From contig JBARIW010000102.1 in assembly GCA_049799955.1 (NCBI GenBank), positions 1 to 64,000 on the forward strand: a DNA stretch of 64,000 nucleotides. The letters are read 5' to 3'. The stretch is from JBGTFE01 sp049799955 (GTDB taxonomy: Bacteria; Acidobacteriota; Blastocatellia; Pyrinomonadales; Pyrinomonadaceae). The first letter of the stretch is position 1. Each line of letters opens with the position of its first letter. The translations under genes were made by a program, and so were the position numbers. Shown one piece after another: positions 15,648 to 24,295 of the stretch. The notes under the pieces are model-generated. The model saw only the letters and a program-made list of their open reading frames with translations. It was not told the origin of the DNA and ran no database searches.

Positions 15648-18311
15648 ATGAAAAAGATATTGGTGTTTTTAATATTTTCGGTTTTGTTGTTTAGCTCATC
15701 CGTTTTTGCGCAGAAGGCAAAAAGTATAAAAACAAAGCCTGTTAAGCAAAGTGAAATTTTGCAGAGCGAAATTTTGCAAAAAGAATTGGTTGTTTACAGC
15801 CGTGCCGAAGCCTTTTCCGACGGCAGAGGCGTCTGGCTCGAATGGCAAACCGCTTCCGAAACAAAAAATCTCGGTTTCTTCATTTACCGGCAAACGGCTA
15901 AAGGCAGGGAACTGGTCAGTCAACAAATTATCGGCGGCGGCTATTTGCGGGCGGGCGAAGACCAGTTTTCCGGCGATAAATACACATATTTTGACAGGAA
16001 CGGTATCGGCGGCGCGATTTATTATATCGAAAGCTACAGCACCGAAGGACAAAGACAGCTTTCAAATCCGATTTACCCGAATTATGTCCTCGACTTGAAA
16101 GAAGTCGGCGGCGAACGGCTCGAATCACTCAGAGCCGCTCCGCAGCTTACCTTGCCGCCCGAGCTTTCCAGAAACGAACTGAATTTACCTACCGATTTGC
16201 AGGCAACAGTCAATTATTACAGCATTCCTCCTGACCCTATCATGCAGCGCTGGGTTGCGTCACAGCCGGGCGTGAAAATCGGAGTCAAAAAAGAAGGTCT
16301 TTACCGGATTTCGAAAGCCGCGCTTCAGGGCGCGGGTTTCGACGTTAATTCTTCTCCGGCGCTCTGGCAGCTATATTTGAACGGAGTGGAACAAGGCATA
16401 AATATTGTCGGCAACGGCGACTCCATCGAATTTTACGGCAAAGGAATCGACACGCGCGAAAGCGACACGCAGATTTATTACCTGATTGTCGGCGCGCAGG
16501 ACGGAAAGCGTATGGGCACGAGAATCATTCGCTCGACTTCAGGAAGCGTTCAGGCAAACAGCTTTGCGCAAACTTTTATTCAAAAACTTCGCAAGATTTA
16601 TGTTTCAGATTTGCTCAACGGCGACGAGGAGAATTTTTTCGACAATGTTCCTGTCAACACCGCCGGTAGAACCTTAAACTTTACAATGAATTCGATTGAT
16701 TTCAGCATCGGGCAAACCCCGTTTACAGTCGGAATTCAGGGCTTAACGCTTGCGCCGCATCAAAATCGCATCGTCTTAAACGGTCATGAGCTTGGTACGA
16801 TTTCCGGCAGCGACCGGGATTTAATGTCGCAAACTTTCAACATTCCGACCAATTATTTACTCGAAGGCGCGAACACGCTGCAAGTATTTGCGATGGGCGG
16901 CGCATCGGATATAAGTTTTCTTGAATCAATCAAAGCCAGCCACTCGCGGCTTTATGAGGCGAAAAATAACCAGCTCTCTTTTTATTCGCTCCAGTATAAA
17001 ACATCTAATCTACAGGGCTTTACTTCGTCGAATATCCGCGTTTTCGATATTAGTTTTCCAACCGTCCCGTCTCTGATTACAAATCTTGTAGCTACGCCGA
17101 ACGGAGGCACTTTTTCGGTTCGCCTGCCTTCAAACAGAAGCGCCGTCATGTACGCCGTTGAAGAATCGGCGATTTTGACTGCCGCCGACGTTACGCTCGT
17201 TCCAAATACTCCTTCGACGCTTTCGACGACCGGCAACAACGCCAGCTTCATCGTCATTACATATAAAGATTTTGTAAATGAAGCCAACACATGGGCTAAT
17301 TATCGTCAGGCGCAGGGCTTGTCCACAAAGGTTATTGACGTTGAAGACATCTATGATGAATTCAGTTACGGCGTGCACCAGACGGACGGAATCAGAGCAT
17401 TTTTGCAGTATGCCAAAAATAATTGGCAAACACCGCCGCAGTATGCTCTTCTGCTCGGAGACGCGCATTACGATTACCGGAACTACGAAAATGCCACCAA
17501 TTTTAACTTTGTGCCGACCAGATTAGTTGACACTGTTTATATGGAAACCGGAAGCGACGAGGCTCTGGCTGATTTTAACGACGACGGTTTAGCCGAAGTC
17601 GCCATCGGCAGAATTCCGGCGCGAGATGCGGCGACAATTACACTTGCCTTTAACAAAATGACTTCGTGGGAATCAAGCGTCGTCGATTGGATAAACAGAG
17701 GGATAGTTTTTGTCAGCGATATGCCGATTGGCTACGACTTCGAGGCATTGAGCGAGCGCCTGCACCAGGAATTACCGCAAAATATGCCAAGCCAAGCGAT
17801 TACGCGAAAAGATTGTGTCAATCCGGCTCCGCCAGCCGGACAAACCACGGCTCAGTGTCTGGACGAGCAGCACAACAATATCAGAGCGGCAATTAACAGG
17901 GGAAATTATATCGTTAATTATTCGGGACACGGCTCAACCGGATTTTGGGCGGTGAGCAATCCGGCGTTCTTTAATATGGCAGATGCCACGTCTCTGACAA
18001 ACAATGGTAACTATTCGCTTTTTACAATGCTGACTTGCCTGAACGGCTATTTTCTTAATACGAACGATAGTCTCGCGGAAGCTTTGATGAAAGCGCCAAC
18101 CGGCGGCGCGGCGGCTTCGTGGACTTCGACCGGTAAAACCACGCCGGACGTTCAGGAGGTTATGGCGGCTCGATTCCTAAATCAAACGACGGTCGGCAAT
18201 ATGCCGCGCATCGGCGATTTGATTAAGGACGCGAAAACTGCCATTGTCGGCGGGCACGACGTGCGCCTCTCGTGGGCTTTAATCGGCGACCCGGCAATGA
18301 AGATAAGATAA
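15648..18311 (+). CDS. Gingipain-like peptidase, family C25
   Basis: 887 residues from the ATG at 15648, preferred over the one at 15618 because AGGAG sits 9 bases upstream and a signal peptide (hydrophobic 5-18, VFAQ) then begins at once. The C-terminal half is a C25 caspase-like peptidase: YALLLGDAHYDYRNYE, DFNDDGLAEVAIGRIPARDA, catalytic His in NYSGHGSTGFW and catalytic Cys in FTMLTCLNGYF. The N-terminal half is beta-rich and probably a prodomain. There is no type IX secretion C-terminal domain; the protein ends right after SWALIGDPAMKIR. It is likely a secreted protease. Confidence 0.9.
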   Translation: MKKILVFLIFSVLLFSSSVFAQKAKSIKTKPVKQSEILQSEILQKELVVYSRAEAFSDGRGVWLEWQTASETKNLGFFIYRQTAKGRELVSQQIIGGGYLRAGEDQFSGDKYTYFDRNGIGGAIYYIESYSTEGQRQLSNPIYPNYVLDLKEVGGERLESLRAAPQLTLPPELSRNELNLPTDLQATVNYYSIPPDPIMQRWVASQPGVKIGVKKEGLYRISKAALQGAGFDVNSSPALWQLYLNGVEQGINIVGNGDSIEFYGKGIDTRESDTQIYYLIVGAQDGKRMGTRIIRSTSGSVQANSFAQTFIQKLRKIYVSDLLNGDEENFFDNVPVNTAGRTLNFTMNSIDFSIGQTPFTVGIQGLTLAPHQNRIVLNGHELGTISGSDRDLMSQTFNIPTNYLLEGANTLQVFAMGGASDISFLESIKASHSRLYEAKNNQLSFYSLQYKTSNLQGFTSSNIRVFDISFPTVPSLITNLVATPNGGTFSVRLPSNRSAVMYAVEESAILTAADVTLVPNTPSTLSTTGNNASFIVITYKDFVNEANTWANYRQAQGLSTKVIDVEDIYDEFSYGVHQTDGIRAFLQYAKNNWQTPPQYALLLGDAHYDYRNYENATNFNFVPTRLVDTVYMETGSDEALADFNDDGLAEVAIGRIPARDAATITLAFNKMTSWESSVVDWINRGIVFVSDMPIGYDFEALSERLHQELPQNMPSQAITRKDCVNPAPPAGQTTAQCLDEQHNNIRAAINRGNYIVNYSGHGSTGFWAVSNPAFFNMADATSLTNNGNYSLFTMLTCLNGYFLNTNDSLAEALMKAPTGGAAASWTSTGKTTPDVQEVMAARFLNQTTVGNMPRIGDLIKDAKTAIVGGHDVRLSWALIGDPAMKIR

Positions 18312-18312
18312 G

Positions 18313-18428
18313 AAGAATTTAAGATTTAAAATTCAAGATTCAAAACTAAAGATTCAAGATTAAAACTGACAGTTTTAATCTTGAATCTTTCAATTTTAAA
18401 TCTTGAATCTTGAATCTTGAATCTTGAA
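18313..18428. repeat. Inverted heptamer-array spacer (AATCTTG family)
   Basis: GAATTTAAGATTTAAAATTC-type left arm and AATCTTGAATCTTTCAATTTT-type right arm with centre AACTGACAGTT. It separates convergent genes (C25 peptidase and FHA protein). Confidence 0.9.
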
Positions 18429-18433
18429 TTTTA

Positions 18434-19420
18434 TTATTGTTTCGGTTGAATTCTGAGTGTATAAGTGCAAACAATAATCGGGACGCCGATTTGGACATTT
18501 GTTTTTTGATTAATCGGAAGCTCGTAATTGTTTATCATCGCCGCGTTGCGTCCTTCGTTTATTATCCAGTAATTTCCCGCCCCGTCAGAAAGCAGGGTTA
18601 AATGACGACGACTTATTTCCGGGTCGCCGGCGAGCGGAATATCGACGGGCTTGGATTTTGAGCCGCGCCCGACGCTGATTTCCTTCTGGAAAATCGGGAC
18701 GATGTTTTGCCGAACGCCGCCGCGCCAGATTTCCAGCCGGTAAAGCTCAGCCATACGCTTTTGAACGTGCGTCATTTCCTCGGCTTCTTCGTTTTGCAGC
18801 GATTTAACCTGCTGCGGATTCATACTTAAAACCGTCGGCGGCGGTTGATTTCCGCCAACCGGCTGATTTGTAATCGGAAGATTCTGGACAAAATTCGGCT
18901 GCATAACCGTTTGCGGCAGTTCCGGTTTCGGTTGATTTTGAACCGGCGCGGGCGGCGAGGGCACAGGCATTTTCGGGCGCGCGAGGATGCTCGTTTTATT
19001 ACTTGAGCTATCGTCCCAACTGTGCTGGACGCGAATGTCGCCTTTTTCCAGAGTTCCGTCAACGCGAAGCTCGACCGAAAAACTTTGCGTTTCGAGCTTT
19101 TTCTTGCCGGAAATTTCTTTGGCGCGTTCGGCGAGAATGTGATAAAGCCCCTGTTCAAGCCCGCGACGCTTGACGCCCTGCCATTCGCGGTCGTCCTGCT
19201 CGCTCAGAAAAATAATATATTCGGTCGGAATAATGGTCGTGCCCTGCGGCAGCGGAACCATTTCATTCTGCATCACGCCTTCGACCATGCGGGCGATTTT
19301 GACGATAAACTCCTCAGCCTGACTGCGCGGTTTTATCTGCGCGTCGCGGGCGGCTTCTTCCAGAACAAGCTCCGCCGTATCGCCGTCAATCCATTGTCGA
19401 ACTTTTTTCAAAACGCTCAC
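18434..19420 (-). CDS. FhaA-like protein: DUF3662 plus FHA domain
   Basis: 328 residues, cytoplasmic. The N-terminal DUF3662 domain (about 1-125; EEFIVKIARMVEGVMQNEMV, LPQGTTIIPTEYIIFLS) matches the N-terminal part of actinobacterial FhaA. A proline/glutamine linker (about 145-195) leads to a C-terminal FHA phosphothreonine-binding domain (about 230-325; ISVGRGSKSKPVDIPL, EISRRHLTLL). The expected role is to read Thr phosphorylation by the kinase encoded 24 bp upstream on the same strand. A second FhaA-like protein is encoded divergently at 21306. Confidence 0.92.
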   Translation of the reverse strand: MSVLKKVRQWIDGDTAELVLEEAARDAQIKPRSQAEEFIVKIARMVEGVMQNEMVPLPQGTTIIPTEYIIFLSEQDDREWQGVKRRGLEQGLYHILAERAKEISGKKKLETQSFSVELRVDGTLEKGDIRVQHSWDDSSSNKTSILARPKMPVPSPPAPVQNQPKPELPQTVMQPNFVQNLPITNQPVGGNQPPPTVLSMNPQQVKSLQNEEAEEMTHVQKRMAELYRLEIWRGGVRQNIVPIFQKEISVGRGSKSKPVDIPLAGDPEISRRHLTLLSDGAGNYWIINEGRNAAMINNYELPINQKTNVQIGVPIIVCTYTLRIQPKQ

Positions 19421-19444
19421 GTTTTTCTCCTCAAAAAAATTGGT

Positions 19445-20974
19445 TTAGCTGCCGTCCAAATCGATATATTTTTTATTTACCCAGCCGTGCTGCGCGTCGG
19501 TCGGGTTTTCCTTCGGACGACTGTATTCGATAATATCAATTTCATACCAGTTATCTTTGGAATTTACAATCCGAACGCGCGAACTTTTCGGTACAAGACC
19601 GATTTTTTGGCTGTCGGCTGCCGAGTCGGTGCGCAAATTTACGTCGCTGACGGCAACGCCGGTCGGTTTGGTGAAAGGATTGTTAATCGCGGGCAGTGTT
19701 CCGCGTCCTTTCAGATAATAATTTGTTACGAACAGAACTCCCGCAAATGCCGCGATGACAATCAAAAGCGTAGTGAAACGAACAAAAAGGCTTCGTTTTT
19801 GCTTGTCTTTTTTCTTTGCTTCTTTGGAATAATCTTCCAGCACGGACGGCGTTCCGTTTTCCGTCGCTTTCGGCGGAATCGCGGGAAATTGCTTGTCCAG
19901 CCCGCCGTTTAATTTAACGACCAGATTCGTATCGGCTTTGGCTGATAAATTCGGATTAATCCGCAAATCGCGCGAAGTGTTAAATGCCGGTTTGGTCGGC
20001 GCAAGCGGCGTGTAGCCGCGCGCGACGTGCGGCTGCGGAATCAGACCCGGCAGCGGCTTGGAAACTTCGTTTGTAACTTCGCCCTGTTCCGGTTCGCCGG
20101 AAGATTCCAGTTGAGATAATTCCTTCCAAAACTCGTTTACGCTTTGATATCGAAGGCGCGAATCATTCTGGGTCGCTTTTTTGATAATCCGAAGAAATTC
20201 GTTCGCCCACGGCTCGCGACGAAATTTTTCGGGCAGCTCGGTGATTGGCTGATTGGAAAAAGGGCGCGGCGATTCGCAGACAATGAGAACATAAGCCGAT
20301 TTTGCCAGCGAATAAATATCGGCGGCGGGCGTCAGTTCGTTGAATGTCAGAGCTCCGGTTGTTCCAGCCATCATCGGGCTGTGTTCGGGCGGCGCAAAAA
20401 TGTTTGTGCCGACGCGCGTTATCGGCGAATCGGATTGATTGAGTCGCGCGACGCCGAAATCGGCAATTTTTACGGTCTTTTTGTCCGCCGACAAAAGCAG
20501 ATTCTGCGGCTTTATGTCGCGGTGAATAACGCCGTGTTCGTGTGCAAACGCGAGTCCGGCGCAAACCTGTTCGAGAAAATAAAGCGCCTGCGTCAAAGAC
20601 ATTCCGCCTTCGCGGCACATTTTGGCAAGGTCGCCGCCGGACATATATTCGAGAACCAGATAATGAAAAATCGTGTTATTTAAATCGCGCGCGCTGCCGT
20701 GTCCGAGACGACTGATGATGTTCGGATGCCGCACGCGGTCGAGCGCGATTGCTTCGTTCTGAAAATTTTCGACCAGCGTACGTTCCAAATCGGCGTCCAA
20801 ATCGTTTTGCATAAAAACGTTCAGCGCTTTGATGACGACGAGACTGTGCGGCGACTGCGGCGAAGCCAGAGCGTCTTTGGCGATGTAAATTTCCGCGTAG
20901 CTTCCGCGTCCGAGAAGCGATTGGACATCGTAGCGCCCGTCGAGCCTGCAATTTTTAATAGAGAGTTCTTTCAT
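19445..20974 (-). CDS. Membrane Ser/Thr protein kinase with C-terminal SH3 domain
   Basis: 509 residues. A Hanks-type kinase domain (about 12-275) has glycine loop GRGSYAEIYIAK, catalytic HRDIKPQNLLL, and DFGVARL; activation-loop Thr residues follow. After a linker (about 290-390) comes one membrane helix (about 393-413) and an extracytoplasmic bacterial SH3 domain (about 430-508; VNLRTDSAADSQKIGLV). The SH3 end points to cell-wall sensing, in place of the PASTA repeats of PknB-type kinases. It is first in a two-gene unit with the FHA gene and divergent from the FHA-PBP-RodA-PP2C operon. Confidence 0.95.
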   Translation of the reverse strand: MKELSIKNCRLDGRYDVQSLLGRGSYAEIYIAKDALASPQSPHSLVVIKALNVFMQNDLDADLERTLVENFQNEAIALDRVRHPNIISRLGHGSARDLNNTIFHYLVLEYMSGGDLAKMCREGGMSLTQALYFLEQVCAGLAFAHEHGVIHRDIKPQNLLLSADKKTVKIADFGVARLNQSDSPITRVGTNIFAPPEHSPMMAGTTGALTFNELTPAADIYSLAKSAYVLIVCESPRPFSNQPITELPEKFRREPWANEFLRIIKKATQNDSRLRYQSVNEFWKELSQLESSGEPEQGEVTNEVSKPLPGLIPQPHVARGYTPLAPTKPAFNTSRDLRINPNLSAKADTNLVVKLNGGLDKQFPAIPPKATENGTPSVLEDYSKEAKKKDKQKRSLFVRFTTLLIVIAAFAGVLFVTNYYLKGRGTLPAINNPFTKPTGVAVSDVNLRTDSAADSQKIGLVPKSSRVRIVNSKDNWYEIDIIEYSRPKENPTDAQHGWVNKKYIDLDGS

Positions 20975-21305
20975 CTTAAATCGGGAAGAGAAACCGAAAG
21001 TTAAAATATCATACTTTCAAATCCAATACGATATTATAAGGTCAAAGTTCGCTAAAGACACGAAGAGAAAAACGGTGCGCAATGCTGAAACAAGTTATTT
21101 GGATTTTGGATTTTAGATTTTGGATTTTGGATTGGTCGATGACAAAACTTCCAAATCTAATATCTATTTGCCCTAACTTCGCGCAGGCTTCTCTACAGTC
21201 AATTTGATGTTTGACAGGAAACATTGAATTTTCTTCTTTATTTCGCCGCGCAATTCGGCTAAAATTACAACGAAATCTAACCTTTATCGTAAAATTACGC
21301 AAAAG
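20975..21305. promoter_or_regulatory. Divergent promoter region of the kinase/cell-wall cluster
   Basis: 331-bp gap between the kinase (-) and FHA (+) starts. It holds a short TTTGGAT/TTTAGAT heptamer array (21099-21134) without a full inverted partner and no ORF of note. Promoters for both operons must lie here, but no -10/-35 pair stands out clearly enough to place. Confidence 0.4.
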
Positions 21306-22415
21306 ATGTCGCAAAACAAAACGCCCGAAGAAAAAAAATCATTTTCCGTCGATTGGCTCGTGCGCGGAAGTCTGACCAGAATCGGAGATATTTTCGACAA
21401 GCTTACCGGACGAAAATGGAAGCCTTCGAGCAGTCTCGCGACGAGCGAACTGGTTGAAAAATTAAAAAAGCTGCTCGATGCGGAAGCAAAAGTTTCGGAA
21501 AAAAAAGTAAAATTTGTGCCGCATAATATCAAGCTTAAAATGCAGTGGGACAAATTTTCGACCGATGCGGAAGAAGCGATGAAAAAGCTCGAATATGAAT
21601 TGCACACCGCCGTTATCGACCATATCAACGACAAGCGTTATCACACACACGCGCCAATCAAATTTGAAATAAAGCCCGATTATTTCACCGAAGGCGTCAA
21701 GCTTCTGGCAAGCTTCGGCAAATTTGACGACGAAGAAAACGATGTCGAAATGAACGTAACCGTGACGAATCTGAAAAATATCGTCATTCCGCCGCTCGAT
21801 GAAACGGCTGTTAAAATAATCGAAGAAAAAGAAATTTTCGTCGCGGATTTTACTCTCAATGAGAAACCGAAAAGAGTCGAGCTTGCTTTTTCAGGCGGTC
21901 AAAGACTGAGCGTCGGAAGAACAAAGGAAAATGCTTTGAGCATCGACGACGCGAGCGTTTCAAAAAATCACGCCTCGCTTGTTTTGAACACCGAAAAGCA
22001 ATTAATGGTTGCCGATACAGGCTCGACCAACGGAACCTTTATTAACGGCAAACGTATTGCATACGGAAAAGCATTTCCGGTCGCAAGCGGCGATAAAGTG
22101 AAATTCGGAACAATCGAAGTTGCGATTTTCTACGTTCCGCGCGAAGTCGAAGAAGAGGTTTTGGAAGGAGCTCCGATAACAACCAGCGCGATTGAAACCG
22201 AACGAATGTTGACCGAGGAAGAATATTTGAAAAGACAAAACGTAACGGTCGCGCAGGAAACTCCTTTAGCCGAAGCGGCTTCGGAAGAAAAACAGACGGC
22301 ACAGCCGACGGTGGAGCTTTCAAAAGAGGAAATTTCGGTCGAAGAAATCAAGCCGGAAAACGCCGAGCCACTGACCGGGCAGAGAATTGTTTATGATTTT
22401 GGAGAAAATAAATGA
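21306..22415 (+). CDS. FhaA-like protein: DUF3662 plus FHA domain, second copy
   Basis: 369 residues. The DUF3662-like N-terminal domain (about 15-150; KVKFVPHNIKLKMQWDKF, HAPIKFEIKPDYF) is followed by an FHA domain (about 190-270; LSVGRTKENALSIDD, SVSKNHASL, GSTNGTFINGKRI, a complete phosphothreonine pocket). A long acidic C-terminal tail (about 280-369) contains Thr clusters and may itself be phosphorylated. Its stop overlaps the start of the PBP gene by 4 bp (ATGA), so translation is probably coupled. Confidence 0.92.
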   Translation: MSQNKTPEEKKSFSVDWLVRGSLTRIGDIFDKLTGRKWKPSSSLATSELVEKLKKLLDAEAKVSEKKVKFVPHNIKLKMQWDKFSTDAEEAMKKLEYELHTAVIDHINDKRYHTHAPIKFEIKPDYFTEGVKLLASFGKFDDEENDVEMNVTVTNLKNIVIPPLDETAVKIIEEKEIFVADFTLNEKPKRVELAFSGGQRLSVGRTKENALSIDDASVSKNHASLVLNTEKQLMVADTGSTNGTFINGKRIAYGKAFPVASGDKVKFGTIEVAIFYVPREVEEEVLEGAPITTSAIETERMLTEEEYLKRQNVTVAQETPLAEAASEEKQTAQPTVELSKEEISVEEIKPENAEPLTGQRIVYDFGENK

Positions 22416-24295
22416 GTTTACTTTTCATTCTCTTGCAGCTTTCGGATAAGTTAAAACCCGAAAATTGGTTCGGCGGGCAGGTTCTCGAACGAACTCCCGC
22501 GGGCTTAACTCTCATTTTTCTCATCGGCGTCGCGGTTTTGCTCGTTTTTCTGGTTCTTTCATTTTTTCGGAACACGCGGCTGAAATTTGCCTTTGAAGAA
22601 AATCTTCCGAAAGAGGTCAAACGAAAATTAAGCTCGACCGTTACGAATCGAAGCCTTCGAATCTGGCAAATTATTTTTATTATTCTTGCCTTTACAGTTT
22701 ACGGATTTCACGTTTACTGGACGCATTTCGCCGACAAAAATAACGAGCAGTTTCAGGCTTTGAGCTACAAGGATTTGCGATACCGACGCACAAACGCGGC
22801 ACGGCTTCGCGGCTGGATGCTCGACCGAACAGGAAATTTAGGCAGCGCGCTTGCATATTACAAGGTCGATAAAGGCGGCAATATCGACCGCACTTTTGCG
22901 CTTGAAAAAGAAATGGCGCACCTGCTCGGAACTGAGCGCGGAACGCCCGGACTTGAACGCACGCTTTACAAAACGGAAGCCGACCCGATGCCGGAGGCGT
23001 GGGAAATTTTAACAAAAATCAAGAAGCCCGAAGAAGAACAGCGCGATGTTAAAATTACGATTGACCGCGATTTGCAAGCTTATGTCGCGCAGCAGCTTCA
23101 AGGCAAAAAAGGCGCGATTGTCGTTTTGAATCCGCAAACGGGCGACGTTCTGGCGATGTATTCGAATCCTTCGTTTTCGCTGAACGAAGCCGAAACGCTC
23201 GAAGGTTATTTAAAGCTCGAAGGCGACAAAATGAACAAGCCGCTGCTCAGCCGCGCGACGCGCGAATATTACGTTCCCGGTTCGACATTCAAGACTTTGA
23301 CGATGATGTCGGCTTTTCGCGCCGGAGCGGAAAATTCGATGTTTCCCGATTTAGCCGCGCCGGAATGCTACACGCCTTACAAAAACTCGCGCCCGATTTG
23401 CGACGCGGGCGGAAGCTGCGAGATTTGCTCGACGAGCGTTCCGCTGAGAGAAGCTTACAAAGTTTCCAGTAATCAATATTTCGCGCAGCTTGCCAACTCT
23501 TTGGGGCGCGAGCGTATGCGCGAAACCGCGCAGCTTGTCGGCATTGCCGGTGTTGACACGCCCGACGAAGCGCTCACGCAAGGTTATTTTCCAGACATCT
23601 GGAACGCGAGTACAAAGCGAATCGCCAATTCGATTTCACCGATTCGCTCGACGATGGTTACGGGCAGCAAATTGACGCTTTACGATTTCGGTCTGGAAGG
23701 AATGGGACAGGGCTTAGCCGGGCAGATGACGCCTTTTCAGATGGCGATGGTCGCCGCCGCCGCCGGAAATTTGCAGGGAAATGTAATGAAGCCGAAAATC
23801 GAAGCCGATGTTCTGCCGCAAATTTACGCGAAGATTCTCACGCCGCAGCAATCCGCGGAAGTTCGTGAAATCATGTCAACCGTAACGGAAGAAGCGGGCG
23901 GTACGGGCGGAGTTGTCCGAAGCAAATTAGCCGGAACGGGCATCTCGACCGGCGGAAAAACCGGAACGGCTGAAAAGCAGGCGCTCGTCTACGACCAGAA
24001 AACCGGCAAGGTAAAAACGGTTACGAAAAAGCGGAAGAACAAAGACGGCGAGATGGAAGAATACGAAGATTCCGTTACGTATGAACGCACCGACGGCTGG
24101 TTTATATGCATCGCGCCGCTCGAAAATCCGCAGCTTGCGATTGCTGTCGTCATCGAAGACATCGGAAATCGTTTCGGCGGTCAGACTGCCGCGCCGATTG
24201 CCGCCGATGTGATTTTAAAAGCGAGAATGTTAGGACTTCTGGGCGAGCAGTATAAGCCGAAAGTTCAGCAAACACAGCCGAAGAAAAAGAAATGA
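22412..24295 (+). CDS. Penicillin-binding protein, transpeptidase class (PbpA-like)
   Basis: 627 residues. Catalytic motifs are complete: SxxK as STFK near residue 291, SxN as SSN (in SSNQYFAQ), and KTG as GGKTGTAEK near 516. These crosslink peptidoglycan in the periplasm. Two N-terminal membrane helices are predicted (about 33-52 and 86-104); most class B PBPs have one. The pedestal domain is short, as in actinobacterial PbpA. It overlaps both neighbours by 4 bp and is paired with the RodA/FtsW gene, its likely glycan polymerase partner. Confidence 0.94.
   Translation: MSLLFILLQLSDKLKPENWFGGQVLERTPAGLTLIFLIGVAVLLVFLVLSFFRNTRLKFAFEENLPKEVKRKLSSTVTNRSLRIWQIIFIILAFTVYGFHVYWTHFADKNNEQFQALSYKDLRYRRTNAARLRGWMLDRTGNLGSALAYYKVDKGGNIDRTFALEKEMAHLLGTERGTPGLERTLYKTEADPMPEAWEILTKIKKPEEEQRDVKITIDRDLQAYVAQQLQGKKGAIVVLNPQTGDVLAMYSNPSFSLNEAETLEGYLKLEGDKMNKPLLSRATREYYVPGSTFKTLTMMSAFRAGAENSMFPDLAAPECYTPYKNSRPICDAGGSCEICSTSVPLREAYKVSSNQYFAQLANSLGRERMRETAQLVGIAGVDTPDEALTQGYFPDIWNASTKRIANSISPIRSTMVTGSKLTLYDFGLEGMGQGLAGQMTPFQMAMVAAAAGNLQGNVMKPKIEADVLPQIYAKILTPQQSAEVREIMSTVTEEAGGTGGVVRSKLAGTGISTGGKTGTAEKQALVYDQKTGKVKTVTKKRKNKDGEMEEYEDSVTYERTDGWFICIAPLENPQLAIAVVIEDIGNRFGGQTAAPIAADVILKARMLGLLGEQYKPKVQQTQPKKKK

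Noticed and set aside
19022..19912. 296-residue plus-strand ORF
   Set aside because: Antisense across the FHA and kinase genes, both with clear domains; no start signal.
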